A DNA stretch of 64,000 bases, taken from positions 37,198,524-37,262,523 of the forward strand of contig OX243814.1 of the NCBI GenBank assembly GCA_945859605.1. Reading direction: 5' to 3'. The DNA is from Lumbricus rubellus. Its lineage: Eukaryota; Annelida; Clitellata; Crassiclitellata; Lumbricidae. Position numbers and translations under genes: made by a program. The notes beneath the pieces are model-generated. The model did no database searches and had not been told where the DNA came from. It saw only the letters and a program-made list of their open reading frames with translations. Shown in pieces: positions 1 to 10,384 of this stretch; within the stretch, counting starts at the first letter, position 1; every line of letters starts with the position of its first letter.

Positions 1-168
1 CAATTATATTAGTGATCGAATTTGATGCAATTTCATCTGTAACCTATTATAGCCTACATGGTACCTTGTGTTAATTTTTCAGACACTGTTAGAAAATAAA
101 TATATGCCTGAACCCATTTTCATAACGTCACATTCTTTCCGGCGTACATTTAAACTGTTGTAATGCAG

Positions 169-331
169 ATTCAATGTTCGGACGGTACCACTGTAACACC
201 GAAATACTGCGGTGAAGCTGATCCACCTCCGATCGTCATTCCCAACTGCAACGAAGTATGGATGAAGTTTCAGAGCGACGAAACATCAAATTACGAGGGA
301 TTCAGTCTTCAGTACACCGTTACTGCAAATG
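169..331 (+). CDS. CUB1 C-half exon (first exon in window)
   Basis: This 163-nt exon is phase 0 in and phase 1 out. It starts after the acceptor TGTAATGCAG and ends at AAATG|GTAAG. It encodes the second half of a CUB domain: IQCSDGTTVTPKYCG, a Pro-Pro-Pro turn, NCNEVWMKFQSD and GFSLQYTV. The matching N-half exon must lie upstream of base 1. It is nearly identical to the C-half exons at 7529 and 9763, which indicates recent duplication or gene conversion. Confidence 0.88.
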
Positions 332-369
332 GTAAGATTCCTCATCGCCTCAATGTTATGTTGTGTTTC

Positions 370-1431
370 TTAACCCTTAAACCGCCGGAACCGCCAGTGT
401 GCGGTTCCCGTGGAAATTTGTCAGAACGCCGGAACCGCGTATATGCGGTTTCACATATGTGTTGAACGCCGGTACCGAATATATAGCCAATATACCTATA
501 TACCTATATGTATCAATATATGCCTATATATATACCTTTATACACATATATACCTTTATACCTAGCCTATATATACCTATATTTACCTATATATACCTCT
601 GTATACCTATATTCGTATATATACATATATACTTATATATGCTTATATACCTATATAAAACCTTTATACTTATAATACCTATAAGTATATGCCTATAAAT
701 ACCTATATATACCAATATATACCTATATATACATATGTATACCTATATATACACCTATATATACCTATATTATACACCTATATACTTATATATGCTTATA
801 TGCCTATATAATATACAGTGTATCTTTATACCTGTATATCACCTATATACCTATAAATACCTATATATGCCTATATATATTCATATATATACCACTATAC
901 ATATACCAATTTACCTATATATTTGAATTGGCTTATGGCCCTGGCGAAGCTTGCCCTCGCATCAGCCGCTCCTCTATAATAGATAGCCTCCAGACGACCC
1001 TGTCCTGCAGTGCTGTCCGCGTCGCCCATCCTCAGACAGTCTATCTATATACCCATATACTTATATATACTCACATACCTATATACCTATATGCCTATAT
1101 ATACACCTAATATACCTATATACAACCTATGGATCTATATACCTATGTATATAGGTAGGCCTACATAGACATATACCGATAAATACCTATGTATATAGGC
1201 CTGTATATACCTATTATATACCCATATATATACCTATATATACCCATATATACACCTATATCTGGTACTATATATACCTATATACCTATAGTTATACCTA
1301 TATATACCTATGTACCTATATGCCTCACTATTTCTCAATGAGTTGTGACGTTTCGAATTATATTGCACTAAAAAAGTATTCGGCGTCCAGGGTCGTTAAA
1401 CCCACAAAGTATGCGGCGGTTTAAGGGTTAA
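370..1431. mobile_element. piggyBac-type MITE with expanded internal TATACC repeats
   Basis: The element lies at 374-1427 with perfect 13-bp terminal inverted repeats (CCCTTAAACCGCC on the left, its reverse complement at 1415-1427). It is flanked by TTAA at 370-373 and 1428-1431, the hallmark target of piggyBac transposons. The paralogous intron at about 7728-7760 carries the same flanks with a single TTAA, so it is the empty site. No transposase is present. Most of the inside is (TATACCTA)n-like AT-rich repeat (480-925, 1045-1325), interrupted by a unique stretch at 925-1045. Confidence 0.85.
480..1325. repeat. Degenerate TATACCTA/TATATACC satellite inside the piggyBac MITE
   Basis: There are about 700 bp of imperfect 6-10 bp AT-rich repeats dominated by TATACC and TATATA, split by a GC-richer 120-bp segment at about 925-1045. 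The array lies wholly inside the TTAA-flanked element and is absent from the paralogous introns. Confidence 0.8.
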
Positions 1432-1507
1432 ACTTTAAATACTTTTATAATCACTCTATGTGACTAGGCCCTATAACACATTGATATCATAAAATGGAAT
1501 CAGCAGA

Positions 1508-1643
1508 AGCAGAAGTAGGCTACTAACAGGAGTAGTGGCGGTGGTGGTAGTAGTAATAGTAGCCTAGTAATGGGTAGTAGTAGTAGCAGTAGCAGTAGTA
1601 GTAGTAGTAGTAGTAGTATAGTAGTAGTAGTAGTAGTAGTAGC

Positions 1644-1678
<35 letters not shown>

Positions 1679-1745
1679 CAGTTGTTGTAGCAGTAGTAGT
1701 GGAAGTAGTAGTAGTAATAGTAGTAGTAATAGTAGCAGCAGCATC
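1508..1745. repeat. (TAG)n microsatellite of cassette 1
   Basis: This is a trinucleotide array of TAG/GTA with CAG and TGG variants in the intron after a CUB C-half exon. The paralogous introns carry the same kind of array at the same relative place. Confidence 0.9.
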
Positions 1746-1778
1746 AGCATCTGCAAAATTGGGCCTAATAGCTTCCTG

Positions 1779-2780
1779 TACACCGTGAGGCATAAAAAAG
1801 GAACCCCCTAGAAAAATCGTTATTACTTTAACAATTTTCAAACAATGTCAATGAAATTCAGGAAAATTATAGCTAAGTAGCAGGCAATGTAAATACATTT
1901 ACAGTTTTTACTCTAACTGTCCGCCTTTAGCTTCTACGCATGCGCGAAGTCGCTTGCGCCATTCACGCACCGCCGAGTCAATAATTCGCTGGTCAAGATC
2001 GTTCCAAACTTGCATGATTCGCTTCCGAAGATATTCAACATCACGGATCTTTGTTCTGTACACCATTTCCTGCATGAATCCCCATATTTTATAATCGACG
2101 GGATTAAGATCTGGGTTGTTAGGGGACCATAGAGTAGGAATTATGAAGTCAGGAGTTTCATGCGTCAGAAGTGCAATCGTTAATTCTCGAGCTCTGTGCG
2201 TTGGAGCACCATCTTGCTGGAGAGTGTAAAATTCAGTGAGTTCTCGAATTTCAGGTAGAAGGCCTTCCATGAGTAAAACATCTCGGTAGTATTGGCCGTT
2301 GATTTTTACCTCCGGTTCAACAAGATGAATTGACGTGCGCCCCAGAAAAGAAACACCGACGGACAATATCAGGGATTTGCTAAACGCCGGACGTGTGCGT
2401 ATAAGGCGGTCGGCTGCAACATCTCTCTTTCGAGTTCCAACTGCTACATACAGACGATCATTTTGAATATTGCTATATAGGAAAAGCAGGAAATGGCGTA
2501 CAGGACAAAGGTCCGTGATGTTGAATATCTTCGGAAGCGAATCATGCAAGTTTGGAACGATCTTGACCAGCGAATTATTGACTCGGCGGTGCGTGAATGG
2601 CGCAAGCGACTTCGCGCATGCGTAGAAGCTAAAGGCGGACAGTTAGAGTAAAAACTGTAAATGTATTTACATTGCCTGCTACTTAGCTATAATTTTCCTG
2701 AATTTCATTGACATTGTTTGAAAATTGTTAAAGTAATAACGATTTTTCTAGGGGGTTCCTTTTTTATGCCTCACGGTGTA
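1779..2780. mobile_element. Palindromic mariner/Tc1-type element with duplicated 3' ends
   Basis: Two 293-bp arms, 1781-2073 and 2486-2778, are near-identical inverted copies of the same mariner 3' end, including the last 50 or so transposase codons and the terminal repeat (CACCGTGAGGCATAAAAAAG). A TA dinucleotide flanks each outer end (1779-1780, 2779-2780), as expected for IS630/Tc1/mariner targets. Between the arms lies the rest of a 5'-truncated transposase. The two arms differ at only a few bases near the inner boundary. Confidence 0.85.
1908..2485 (-). pseudogene. Mariner-like transposase, C-terminal catalytic part
   Basis: The minus-strand frame encodes the C-terminal two thirds of a DDE transposase. 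The second catalytic Asp lies in QQDGAPTH and the third in SPNNPDLNPVDYKIWG, 38 residues apart, followed by YRTKIRD and an Arg/Trp-rich end (VREWRKRLRAC). The open frame runs on to 2549, but codons upstream of about 2486 read the opposite palindrome arm, so the true protein is broken there. The DNA-binding domain and the first catalytic Asp region are missing. It is non-functional as it stands. Confidence 0.85.
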
Positions 2781-2784
2781 TACA

Positions 2785-3541
2785 TCTATATATATAAATG
2801 AAACTTTCCAACCGTGCGTTTATGAGTGTTTTCGAAAACTGACTAACCGATTGTTTTGAAATTTTTACAAAACCTTCCATTCCAATAGAACCGTGTTGTA
2901 TTATGCTTTTTTTCCGAAAAAATCCAATCTTTTCCACAAAAAGAGAACTTTGAAATCCGTTCGACCGCCATTTGCAAATTATACATGTCCCAACGTCCAT
3001 GAGGGTTGCCAGATTTCGGAAACGTTTTTGTCGCGACATCACATTGAAAAGTCGCCCAAAAGTCGCGAGATGACCAAATTCGATCTGGGTTGCCCAAAAG
3101 TCGCGATAGGGCATATGTCGCTGTCGGGAAGGAACGTGTGAGGGAAGAAAAAAGGAAGAGGGAACGGGACAAAGAGGGAGTGAAGGGACCGGAGGGGAGG
3201 GATGGAGAAGGATGGGACGGGAGGGGTAGAAGGATGAGGGGGAGGAGGGGGAGGGGAGGGGAGTGGAAGGAGAGGCGGAGAGAAGGGGGAAGGGGGAGGG
3301 AGGGAGACGTTGGAGGGGAGGGGAAAGGGAGAGGGACGGAGAGGGGACGGGGAGCGGAGGAGGGAGGGGAGGGGAAGGGGAAGGGGCGGCGGAGAGGAGG
3401 GGAGGGGACGGGGGAGGGGGACGAGGGAGGGGAGGGGACGGGGAGGGGTATGGGGGACAAGGAGGGGGGAGGGAGACGGGGGAGGGAAGGAGGCAGATGA
3501 CAGTCTTTCTGCCACAGCAACGCGTGGCCGGGTACAGCTAG
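2785..3541 (+). mobile_element. Non-autonomous Helitron
   Basis: It starts with TCTATATATATAAATG and ends with a GC-rich stem (AACGCGTGGCCGGGT) followed by CTAG, and it sits between host A (2784) and T (3542). These are the three Helitron signatures: 5' TC, 3' hairpin then CTRR, and A|T insertion without TSD. No Rep/helicase gene is present. The interior (about 3135-3490) is a purine-rich GGGGA/GGGAGG minisatellite that creates long spurious ORFs on both strands. Confidence 0.82.
3135..3492. repeat. Purine-rich GGGAGG minisatellite inside the Helitron
   Basis: About 350 bp of almost uninterrupted G/A on the + strand, built from GGGGA, GGGAGG and GGGGAC variants. The Pro/Arg/Gly-rich translations seen here are low-complexity artefacts. 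Confidence 0.85.
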
Positions 3542-3766
3542 TAATATATAAAATTTTATGCGCTATTAAGCATAGTTTGTACGGTATCGCCACATGCTAA
3601 TGTAATTTCAATCGACACAACATTGTTGCAGAACCGTTGTAGGTGTGTGTTTTAAAATATAATAACTCTATCAACGATAACTGGATAATAATAATTACTG
3701 ATATAAAGAATTACATGTTAAGGATTATTTTCCTGACTTGCTTTTGTTTTCTAACTGTTACCTCAG

Positions 3767-3805
3767 CATATACAACACAGCCCACCACAAAGGGTCCCAT
3801 TCCAG
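3767..3805 (+). CDS. Linker exon 1 (Thr/Pro-rich)
   Basis: This 39-nt exon is phase 1 to 1. The acceptor is TAACTGTTACCTCAG and the donor is CCAG|GTAAG. It encodes AYTTQPTTKGPIPG across the junctions, a short potentially O-glycosylated spacer between CUB1 and CUB2. The downstream intron still holds out-of-frame Thr-coding remnants of a longer ancestral linker. Confidence 0.8.
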
Positions 3806-4111
3806 GTAAGCCTATATACAACAACGATCTCAACCTCTACAGTCTAGGTTACACCAATGTCGAATATTTCTACGACTGCTACTTGCTGGTAACAGTTTGT
3901 CACCGTTAATTATAAGAAAAACTATATGAACCAGAGCTCAGCGCAGACTTGATAGCGTCGACGGCATTTAGGTTGGCGGCGCCCGACCAACAAAAGACCG
4001 TGTCGGCGGCGCCCACGAAACGTCGGCGACGGCGGCGCTGCTTCGTGGACAAAGAAGATTATTTGAGTATTTATTTGAGAATTTAAATTTTTCTTATATT
4101 CCTTAAGTTTT

Positions 4112-4399
4112 GTGCGACCTGGTGGTGGACCGGCAACGCGTCCGCTCACGGAGTGGAAGGTTGCGGGTTCGACTCCGGGTAACGACCTTGGGCAAGTTGT
4201 TCACGCACACGTGCCTCTGTCACCAAGCAGTATAATTTGGTACCGGCGTAAGCTGGGAAGTAAACAGCAAGTCCTGCGATACACTGGCTCCGTGTCCAGG
4301 ACCTTGGGATTCGTCCATTGCTGGCTCAGGGCTATGGAAAAGGAGATGAGCGCCTCCCTGTGTTCCTCATGGAACGGGATGGGACTTTACTTTTTTTTA
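4112..4399 (+). mobile_element. tRNA-derived SINE with 11-bp TSD
   Basis: The head has a tRNA-like A box (TGGTGGACCGG) and B box (GGTTCGACTCC at about 4166-4176). The body contains GACCTTGGGCAAGTTGTTCAC, close to a motif shared by CORE/MIR-type SINEs, and the 3' end is T-rich. Direct repeats of CCTTAAGTTTT at 4101-4111 and 4400-4410 bracket it exactly, as expected for LINE-mobilised insertion. No ORF is expected. Confidence 0.85.
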
Positions 4400-4802
4400 C
4401 CTTAAGTTTTCCGCCAACTCTTAAGGAATCAGATAACTAAAGTCATTATTTCATCGTTTAACATCATTTAAGAGATAGCCTGCGTGAAGTAGGTTCCTAA
4501 TCAAGGTTTTCTAGGTTAAAATGTGATTTTAGATGTAGCAAAGTCAAATTATTTTCTGTTTCCGTTTTTATCGTTTTTTGTGGTTTATTATTTTTGGGAT
4601 ACAAACCGACGTTATTTCCGGGTTTTTACCGTTTCCATGGTTTTTACATAGATCTGTGGTAAATTGGCTGGATTTAGCTGTTTCTAATGATTTTCACTCC
4701 ACAAAGTTGCTTTTGCAATTGCACACTTCGTAAAAGTAAACAAATTTTTGCCACCTATAGTTTAGGGCGCATGCTCTTCTCTCCAGACCGCACGACTTTG
4801 AC

Positions 4803-4942
4803 CGATGATGATGATGATAATGATCATGTTGATGATGATGACGACGACGGCGGCGGCGGCGATGGCGATGACGATTATGATGACGATAACGATGACGATG
4901 GTGGTGGTAATGGTGACGGTGATGATGGTGATGATGATGATT
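4803..4942. repeat. (GAT/GAC/GGT)n microsatellite
   Basis: Trinucleotide array in the intron before the CUB2 N-half exon. The Asp-rich and His-rich ORFs over it are artefacts. Confidence 0.85.
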
Positions 4943-5232
4943 TGCCTGCACGAAAGAGGGTCTGTTTGCTTTTATGCCTCTTGGGATGAGCCACTGAGGT
5001 GATTTCCCAAGGTCCCATCGGTATACTTAGTTTCTGCCATTTATTGGCCTAAGTCGTATCATATCGAAAAAACAGCGATCGAGTCGATTGTTGTTTCATA
5101 GTATTGACGCGACTTTGAAATATTTTACATAATTATATATTTTGTTGCTACGTCTCAAATTACCTCTCTAATGATCCGAAAAACTCAGATATGCCAGTCT
5201 TATAATCTCGGATGTAATATTGGTGTTTGTAG

Positions 5233-5417
5233 ACTGTGGAACCACTGTGTACACCGAACCAACTGGAAATATAACGTCACCAAATTATCCTGAAGACTAC
5301 AACCATAATGCTAGCTGCTACTATAGAATACAGGCACCACAGCCAAGTTCATTTTATATGACTTTTCACACATTTCATTTGGAGTTATCTGCTGACTGTA
5401 TGTACGACTGGGTACAG
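5233..5417 (+). CDS. CUB2 N-half exon
   Basis: This 185-nt exon is phase 1 to 0, acceptor TTTGTAG, donor TACAG|GTGAG. It encodes DCGTTVYTEPTG, the CUB signature ITSPNYPEDYNHNASC, and the Ca-site-like strand ADCMYDWVQ, which continues into the C-half at IQC. N-glycosylation sequons NIT and NAS are present. The frame continues with the exon at 7529. Confidence 0.88.
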
Positions 5418-5564
5418 GTGAGAATATTTTGTAAGAATGCGTTTTTAAAATCATTTTCGTGTCAAATCATCCGTTGTTCTGAGTCTATTCGCGTAGGGCA
5501 CCGTTAAGTAAATGCCACACAATATTCATAATCAGTTAGTCCACATGCAAATCCAGCACCTGAC

Positions 5565-6760
5565 TCAAAGGTCACAAACCAATAGACTATTGCATCGGTC
5601 CACCTGTGAGATAACGAATCAAAGAACAGTTGCTTTTGCAGCCCGAAAGGTCAGTGATCTGAAACAGCTTTTGATTAATCGCAGCTGACGAAAGCATCTG
5701 TTAACTTTCAGTCACACAAGGCTCCTCTTGAACATGTCCGCCTGGAATTAAACTCCGAGGTCACGCACAGCACGATGTCCCCAGATATCCGTGGACTCAT
5801 TGCTGAGCTTGGACTCGTTGCGGAGCTGATCACACCTCCTTTAGGAGTGGAACACCAAAGGCAATTGGTCTTGTCTGGATTCCGGAGAATGCGTTTGAAC
5901 CCCAACCAATCAGATAGCACCTCTTCTCCCAACTCCACAGAGTCCACACAATGTCATGTAGGCTACAATGTGGCTGTTGAATGTTGATGAAGCGCAGCCG
6001 CCAACGGATTGGTCGTTTATAGCTGCGAGTCGTCGGCATTGAAATAAGATAATTGTCCCACTTCGTAGGCAAGTCTCGGAAGCTGATATACAGCAGAAAA
6101 AGCAACGGACCGAGAACCATAGTTCGAGGGTACGTAATACGTATGGTACGTATTATATTCCTTGAAAGGTACGTACGTATTTTAACGTACCTTAATGAAG
6201 GGTACGTAAAAGGTACGGTAAAACACTTAACCGTGGCACATGCTAGGCTATAAGTCATGGATTATTGATTATTCATGCCATGTCATGGTGTAACATACTC
6301 ATTTACAAGTATTAAAGCCTTAAAATGTTATATAATCACAAAAATCACCTCAGGCCGTTCATGATAACGTAAATACGCTGGTGACGTCACTTAGTTTGCA
6401 TGTGCCAATAAGTGAGTAATTTAATATCGGTGAAGCGTCAAAACACTGACATATAATAATACTCAGAAATAAAATACGCGTATTCTTTGAAAGGTACGCA
6501 CGTATTTTACGCGTACCTTATATAAGGTACGCGTACGCATCGAACTATGCCGAGAACCGATCCATAGGTACTCCGCTGGTCAGAACGCGCACCGACGAAC
6601 GCACCCCATTGAAAAACATAGACAGGTCCGCTCCCGTAGATATGCGCCGTCTCTTTTGGGTGGATCTTCCGATACGCCGGTTGATGATGAAAGATATTTG
6701 TCCCTCCTTCAATCGTTGAGTGTCAGGACATGGGCACTCCATGAACACACTCGTGACGTT
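5565..6760 (-). pseudogene. CR1/L2-like LINE reverse transcriptase relic (split by a MITE)
   Basis: Read on the minus strand, pieces in several frames follow the order of a non-LTR RT: NGVRSSVRVLTSGVP (6545-6620), VLGPLLFLLYI with DLPTK (about 6050-6115), the active site as FNADDSQL before a stop (about 6020-6045), then DKTNCLWC and the thumb region RSLTFRAAKATVLCFVIS and CNSLLV (5565-5700). The frame is broken by indels and stops, and a 432-bp hAT-like MITE splits it at 6118-6549. It lies in the CUB2 intron and has no coding capacity left. The clade assignment rests on motif style only. Confidence 0.8.
6110..6557. mobile_element. hAT-like MITE (432 bp) inserted in the LINE relic
   Basis: The element spans 6118-6549. 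Its terminal inverted repeats share CATAGTTCGA, and the 8-bp direct repeats CCGAGAAC lie at 6110-6117 and 6550-6557. Subterminal GGTACGTACGT-type palindromic repeats occur at both ends (6128-6225 and 6490-6540). The TSD length fits hAT. It has no ORF. Confidence 0.82.
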
Positions 6761-7528
6761 ACAATGTTAGAAAATTATAAGAAGAGAATTTCAAACAAAT
6801 GACTAAAAAGATCATAGGCTATTTTGGTAGGAAATATGGTAGAGTCTTTGAGAAAATTCCGATCCAAATGACTAAAAAAACACAGAGAAAATGGGGTTTA
6901 TCTCGGAGATTTCGGCCGAATGACCAAACATTTGTCAGAAATTTTGTCGGCAATAAGATGTACAATTTCGTTGACGATTCATCCATTCGTTCGCCCAAAA
7001 TCTCGCGTCCTTCCTACGGCCTCTCGTTCGTCTCCCCCCCCCCCGACCCCACCGCAATTCTCCCCCTTAATATTAATTAAACGCCTCTCTATCGCTGGAC
7101 TCTGTGGCCGTCCACTTGAGTGGAGAAAACTTTTTAGCAGGGCAGTTCAGTTGTGTGATTGTGGGAGAAAGAAGGTCACCATGGGACCCGTCCCCACTTG
7201 GTCTCAAATTGCATCCCGCTGAAAGAGACACTCGCAGAATCTTTTATTAGATCTGTTTTATATAGGTAGGACAAAATAAATTACATCAGTCTATAAAAGT
7301 TATCACTAATTTTGATTTAGTCAACATTAATTATATCAGTGATTGAATTTTATGTAATTTCATCTGTAAGCTATTATAACCTACATTGTACCTGGTGTTT
7401 ATTAATCACACACAGTCTGTGCACCGTTAGAAAATAAAAAAGCCTGAACCCATTTTCATAACCTGACTTTCTTTCCCGTGACCTTTTACCTAGATTACAT
7501 CTCTGTTAATTAAGATGTTGTAATGCAG
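6761..7528. other. CUB2 intron segment without a gene
   Basis: The part from about 7230 to 7528 is paralogous to intron sequence before the other C-half exons (for example 9465-9762). The part at about 6780-7080 has a twice-repeated AAATGACTAAAAA-type motif and a poly-C run at 7034-7043 and is unlike the sister introns, so it may be an unrecognised insertion. No coding signal is seen. Confidence 0.5.
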
Positions 7529-7691
7529 ATTCAATGTTCGGACGGTACCACTGTAACACCGAAATATTGCGGTCAAACTGATCCACCTCCGATCGTCATT
7601 CCCAACTGCAACGAAGTATGGATGAAGTTTCAGAGCGACGAAGCAGCAGCTTACGAGGGATTCAGTCTTCAGTACACCGTTACTGCAAATG
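7529..7691 (+). CDS. CUB2 C-half exon
   Basis: This 163-nt exon is phase 0 to 1, acceptor TGTAATGCAG, donor AAATG|GTAAG. It encodes IQCSDGTTVTPKYCG and NCNEVWMKFQSD as in CUB1, with GQTDPPPIV replacing GEADPPPIV and DEAAAYEG replacing DETSNYEG. It completes CUB2. Confidence 0.88.
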
Positions 7692-7805
7692 GTAAGTTGC
7701 CTCATTGCCTCAATGGTATGTTGTGTTTCTTAAATTTTAAATATTTTATAATCACTCAGGGTGACTACACTGACTAGGAACTGTAAAACTTTGATATCAT
7801 AATTA

Positions 7806-7985
7806 CATGTAAATATGGCACCAGCAGAAGCAGAAGTACTAACAGGAGTAGTGGTGGTAGTGGAAGTAGTACTACATGTAGGTCTAGTTGTTGTAGCAGT
7901 AGTAGTGGAAGTAGGCCTAGTAGTAGCAGTAATAGTAGCAGTAAGAGTAGTTGTAATAGTAGCAGCAACAGCCGCAATAGTAGGA
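7806..7985. repeat. Degenerate (AGT/GTA)n microsatellite of cassette 2
   Basis: Imperfect trinucleotide array in the intron following the CUB2 C-half exon, at the same relative place as the other cassette arrays. Confidence 0.82.
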
Positions 7986-8241
7986 TGACAAAATTATTGT
8001 ATGCATGCATATAATATTTTAGGCGCTATTAAGAATTGTTTGTATGGTGTCACCACATGCTAATCTAATTTCAATCTTAGACAATCTACCATCGTAGTTG
8101 CAGAACCGTTGTAGGTGTATGTTTTAAGATATATAGTGACGTTATGAACGATAACTGGGCAATTATTATTACTGATTATAAAGAATTACATGCTAATAAT
8201 TATTTTCCTGATCAGCCTTTGTTTTCTAACTGTTACCTCAG

Positions 8242-8280
8242 CATATACAACGCAACCTACCACAAAGGGTCCCATTCCAG
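8242..8280 (+). CDS. Linker exon 2 (Thr/Pro-rich)
   Basis: This 39-nt exon is phase 1 to 1, acceptor TTACCTCAG, donor CCAG|GTAAG. It encodes the same AYTTQPTTKGPIPG spacer as linker exon 1, between CUB2 and CUB3. Confidence 0.8.
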
Positions 8281-8629
8281 GTAAGCCTACAACAATGATC
8301 TCAACCTCTACAGTCTAGACTACACCAATGTCGAATATTTCTACGACTGCTACTTGCTGGTAACAGTTTGTCACCGTTAATTGTAAGAAAAACTATATGA
8401 ACCAGAGCTCAGCGCAGACTTGATAGGGACGAAGGCAACACGCCGGTCATTTTGACCAACAGAGCCCCCGAAACGTCGGCGACGGCGACGCTGCTTCGTG
8501 GACAAAAAAGATAATTATTTGAGTACAGTACACACTGTACAGATTGGGAATGTGTAGGCATTCAGTTGTCGTATATGACCTAAACGATCATTTTCAGCAA
8601 ACTAGAAAAACATCGATTAATATAATCAA

Positions 8630-8884
8630 CTAGCTGTACCGGCCACGCGTTGCTGTGGCTGAAAAGAGCGTCCAACCATCCCTTTCTACCTAAATTCCCC
8701 CTACCTCTCCCCTCCCCTCCCCATCCGCCCTCCTCTCTCCCTCACCCTTTCCGTCCCTCCTCCGTCTTCTTCCCCTTCACCTCCCCCTCCACCCTCTCCT
8801 TCTTCCTCTCCCGCCCCAATCCCCTCCCCTCCCTCCCTCCCTCCCTCTGCCTCCCTGCATCCCTGCATTCTCCAACCCTCCCCT
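8630..8884 (-). mobile_element. Truncated Helitron 3' end
   Basis: In minus orientation the sequence ends with GCAACGCGTGGCCGGTACAG then CTAG followed by T, the same terminus as the Helitron at 2785-3541. Its pyrimidine-rich + strand interior (8690-8884) matches that element's purine-rich array in inverse. No 5' TC end is found; cassette sequence resumes at about 8885. Confidence 0.72.
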
Positions 8885-9035
8885 CCGGAGTCGATTGCTG
8901 TTTACTAGATTTGACGCGACTTAGAAATATTTTCTTAATATAGTTTGTGTTTAAGTCACAAGTGACCTGGCTAATTATCCGAAAAACTCAAATATGTCAG
9001 TCGTATTATCTCGAGTGTAATATTGGTCTTTGTAG

Positions 9036-9220
9036 AATGTGGGACCACTGTGTACACCGAACCATCTGGAATTATAACGTCACCAAATTATCCTGAAGAC
9101 TACAACAATAATGCGAGTTGCTCCTATGTAATACAGGCACCACAGACAAGTTCATTTTATTTGACTTTCCAAACATTCCATTTGGAGATATCTGCTGACT
9201 GTGCTTACGACTGGGTACAG
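9036..9220 (+). CDS. CUB3 N-half exon
   Basis: This 185-nt exon is phase 1 to 0, acceptor TTTGTAG, donor TACAG|GTGAG. It encodes ECGTTVYTEPSG, ITSPNYPEDYNNNASC and ADCAYDWVQ. The three N-half cysteines and the aromatic core are conserved relative to CUB2. Confidence 0.88.
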
Positions 9221-9762
9221 GTGAGAATATTTTGTAAGAATGTGTTTTCAAAATCATTTTCGTGTCAAATCATCCATTGCTGTGATCTTACTCGCGTAGG
9301 GCGTCGATAGGCAAATGCCATGAACGCAATATTCCATTGTAGCGGTGACAACGGGGCACGCGAATCCATCCACGGGTGTCCCATACCCACACCAACACAG
9401 TTACTGTAGTGAAGGTGTGAAGGGAAAAGATATAAAAACTACTGTGGAAATGCATTTTGTTGAAAGAGACACACGCAAGATCGTCTATTTATTTAAATAG
9501 GTAGGTTAAATGAAATTACATCAAAGTCAATAACAGATAATGTTGATTTAATCAACATTAGCCTAATAATATCAGTTACCGTATTGAATTTGATGTAATT
9601 TCATCTCTAACCGAAATATAGCTCGCCTGGTAGTCATTATTCAGGCACTGTCTGTGTAACGTTTAAAAAAAACTGAACCCGTTTTCATAAAACCTGACTT
9701 TCATTCCCCGCAACCTTTTGCCTAGACTCTAGAGATTACTCTGCTAAACTGTTGTATTGCAG

Positions 9763-9925
9763 ATTCAATGTTCGGACGGTACCACTGTAACACCGAGATA
9801 TTGCGGTCAAACTGATCCACCTCCAATCGTCATTCCCAACTGCAACGAAGTATGGATGAAGTTTCAGAGCGACGAAGCAGCAGCTTACGAGGGATTCAGT
9901 CTTCAGTACACCGTTACTGCAAATG
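9763..9925 (+). CDS. CUB3 C-half exon
   Basis: This 163-nt exon is phase 0 to 1, acceptor TTGTATTGCAG, donor AAATG|GTAAG. It encodes IQCSDGTTVTPRYCG, GQTDPPPIV and DEAAAYEGFSLQ, and differs from the CUB2 C-half only at Lys to Arg before the conserved CysGly in the visible residues. Confidence 0.88.
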
Positions 9926-10029
9926 GTAAGTTGCCTCATTGCCTCAATTGTATGTTGTGTTTCTTGAATTTTAAATACTTTATAATAACTCATTGTTACT
10001 AGGCCCTGTAACACATTGATATAATAAAT

Positions 10030-10091
10030 ATGGCATCAGCAGCAGTAGTAACAGTAGTAGTAGTAGTAGTGGAGTGGTGGTGGTGGTAATT

Positions 10092-10139
<48 letters not shown>

Positions 10140-10171
10140 ATAGTAGTAGTAGTAGTAGTAGTAGTAGTAGC

Positions 10172-10230
<59 letters not shown>

Positions 10231-10352
10231 CAGCAGCAGCAGCAGCCACAGCTGCAGTGGTAGTAGCAGTAGTAGTAGTAGCAGCAGCCATAGTAATAGT
10301 TTCTTTTATGGGCCTTTGCAAAAGTATGCATATAAAATGTTATGCTCTATTA

Positions 10353-10383
<31 letters not shown>
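10030..10383. repeat. (TAG)n and (GCA)n microsatellites of cassette 3
   Basis: A long (TAG/GTA)n array is followed by CAG-rich variants and a separate (GCA)n tract at about 10352-10381, in the intron after the CUB3 C-half exon. Confidence 0.9.

Positions 10384-10384
<1 letters not shown>

Noticed and set aside
1500..1841. Long Thr-, Leu- and Val/Ser-rich ORFs on both strands
   Set aside because: They are translations of the (TAG)n microsatellite; open in several frames at once with no domain.
2843..3600. Pro-rich and Gly/Arg-rich ORFs
   Set aside because: They are caused by the purine-only minisatellite in the Helitron; frames on both strands are open for compositional reasons.
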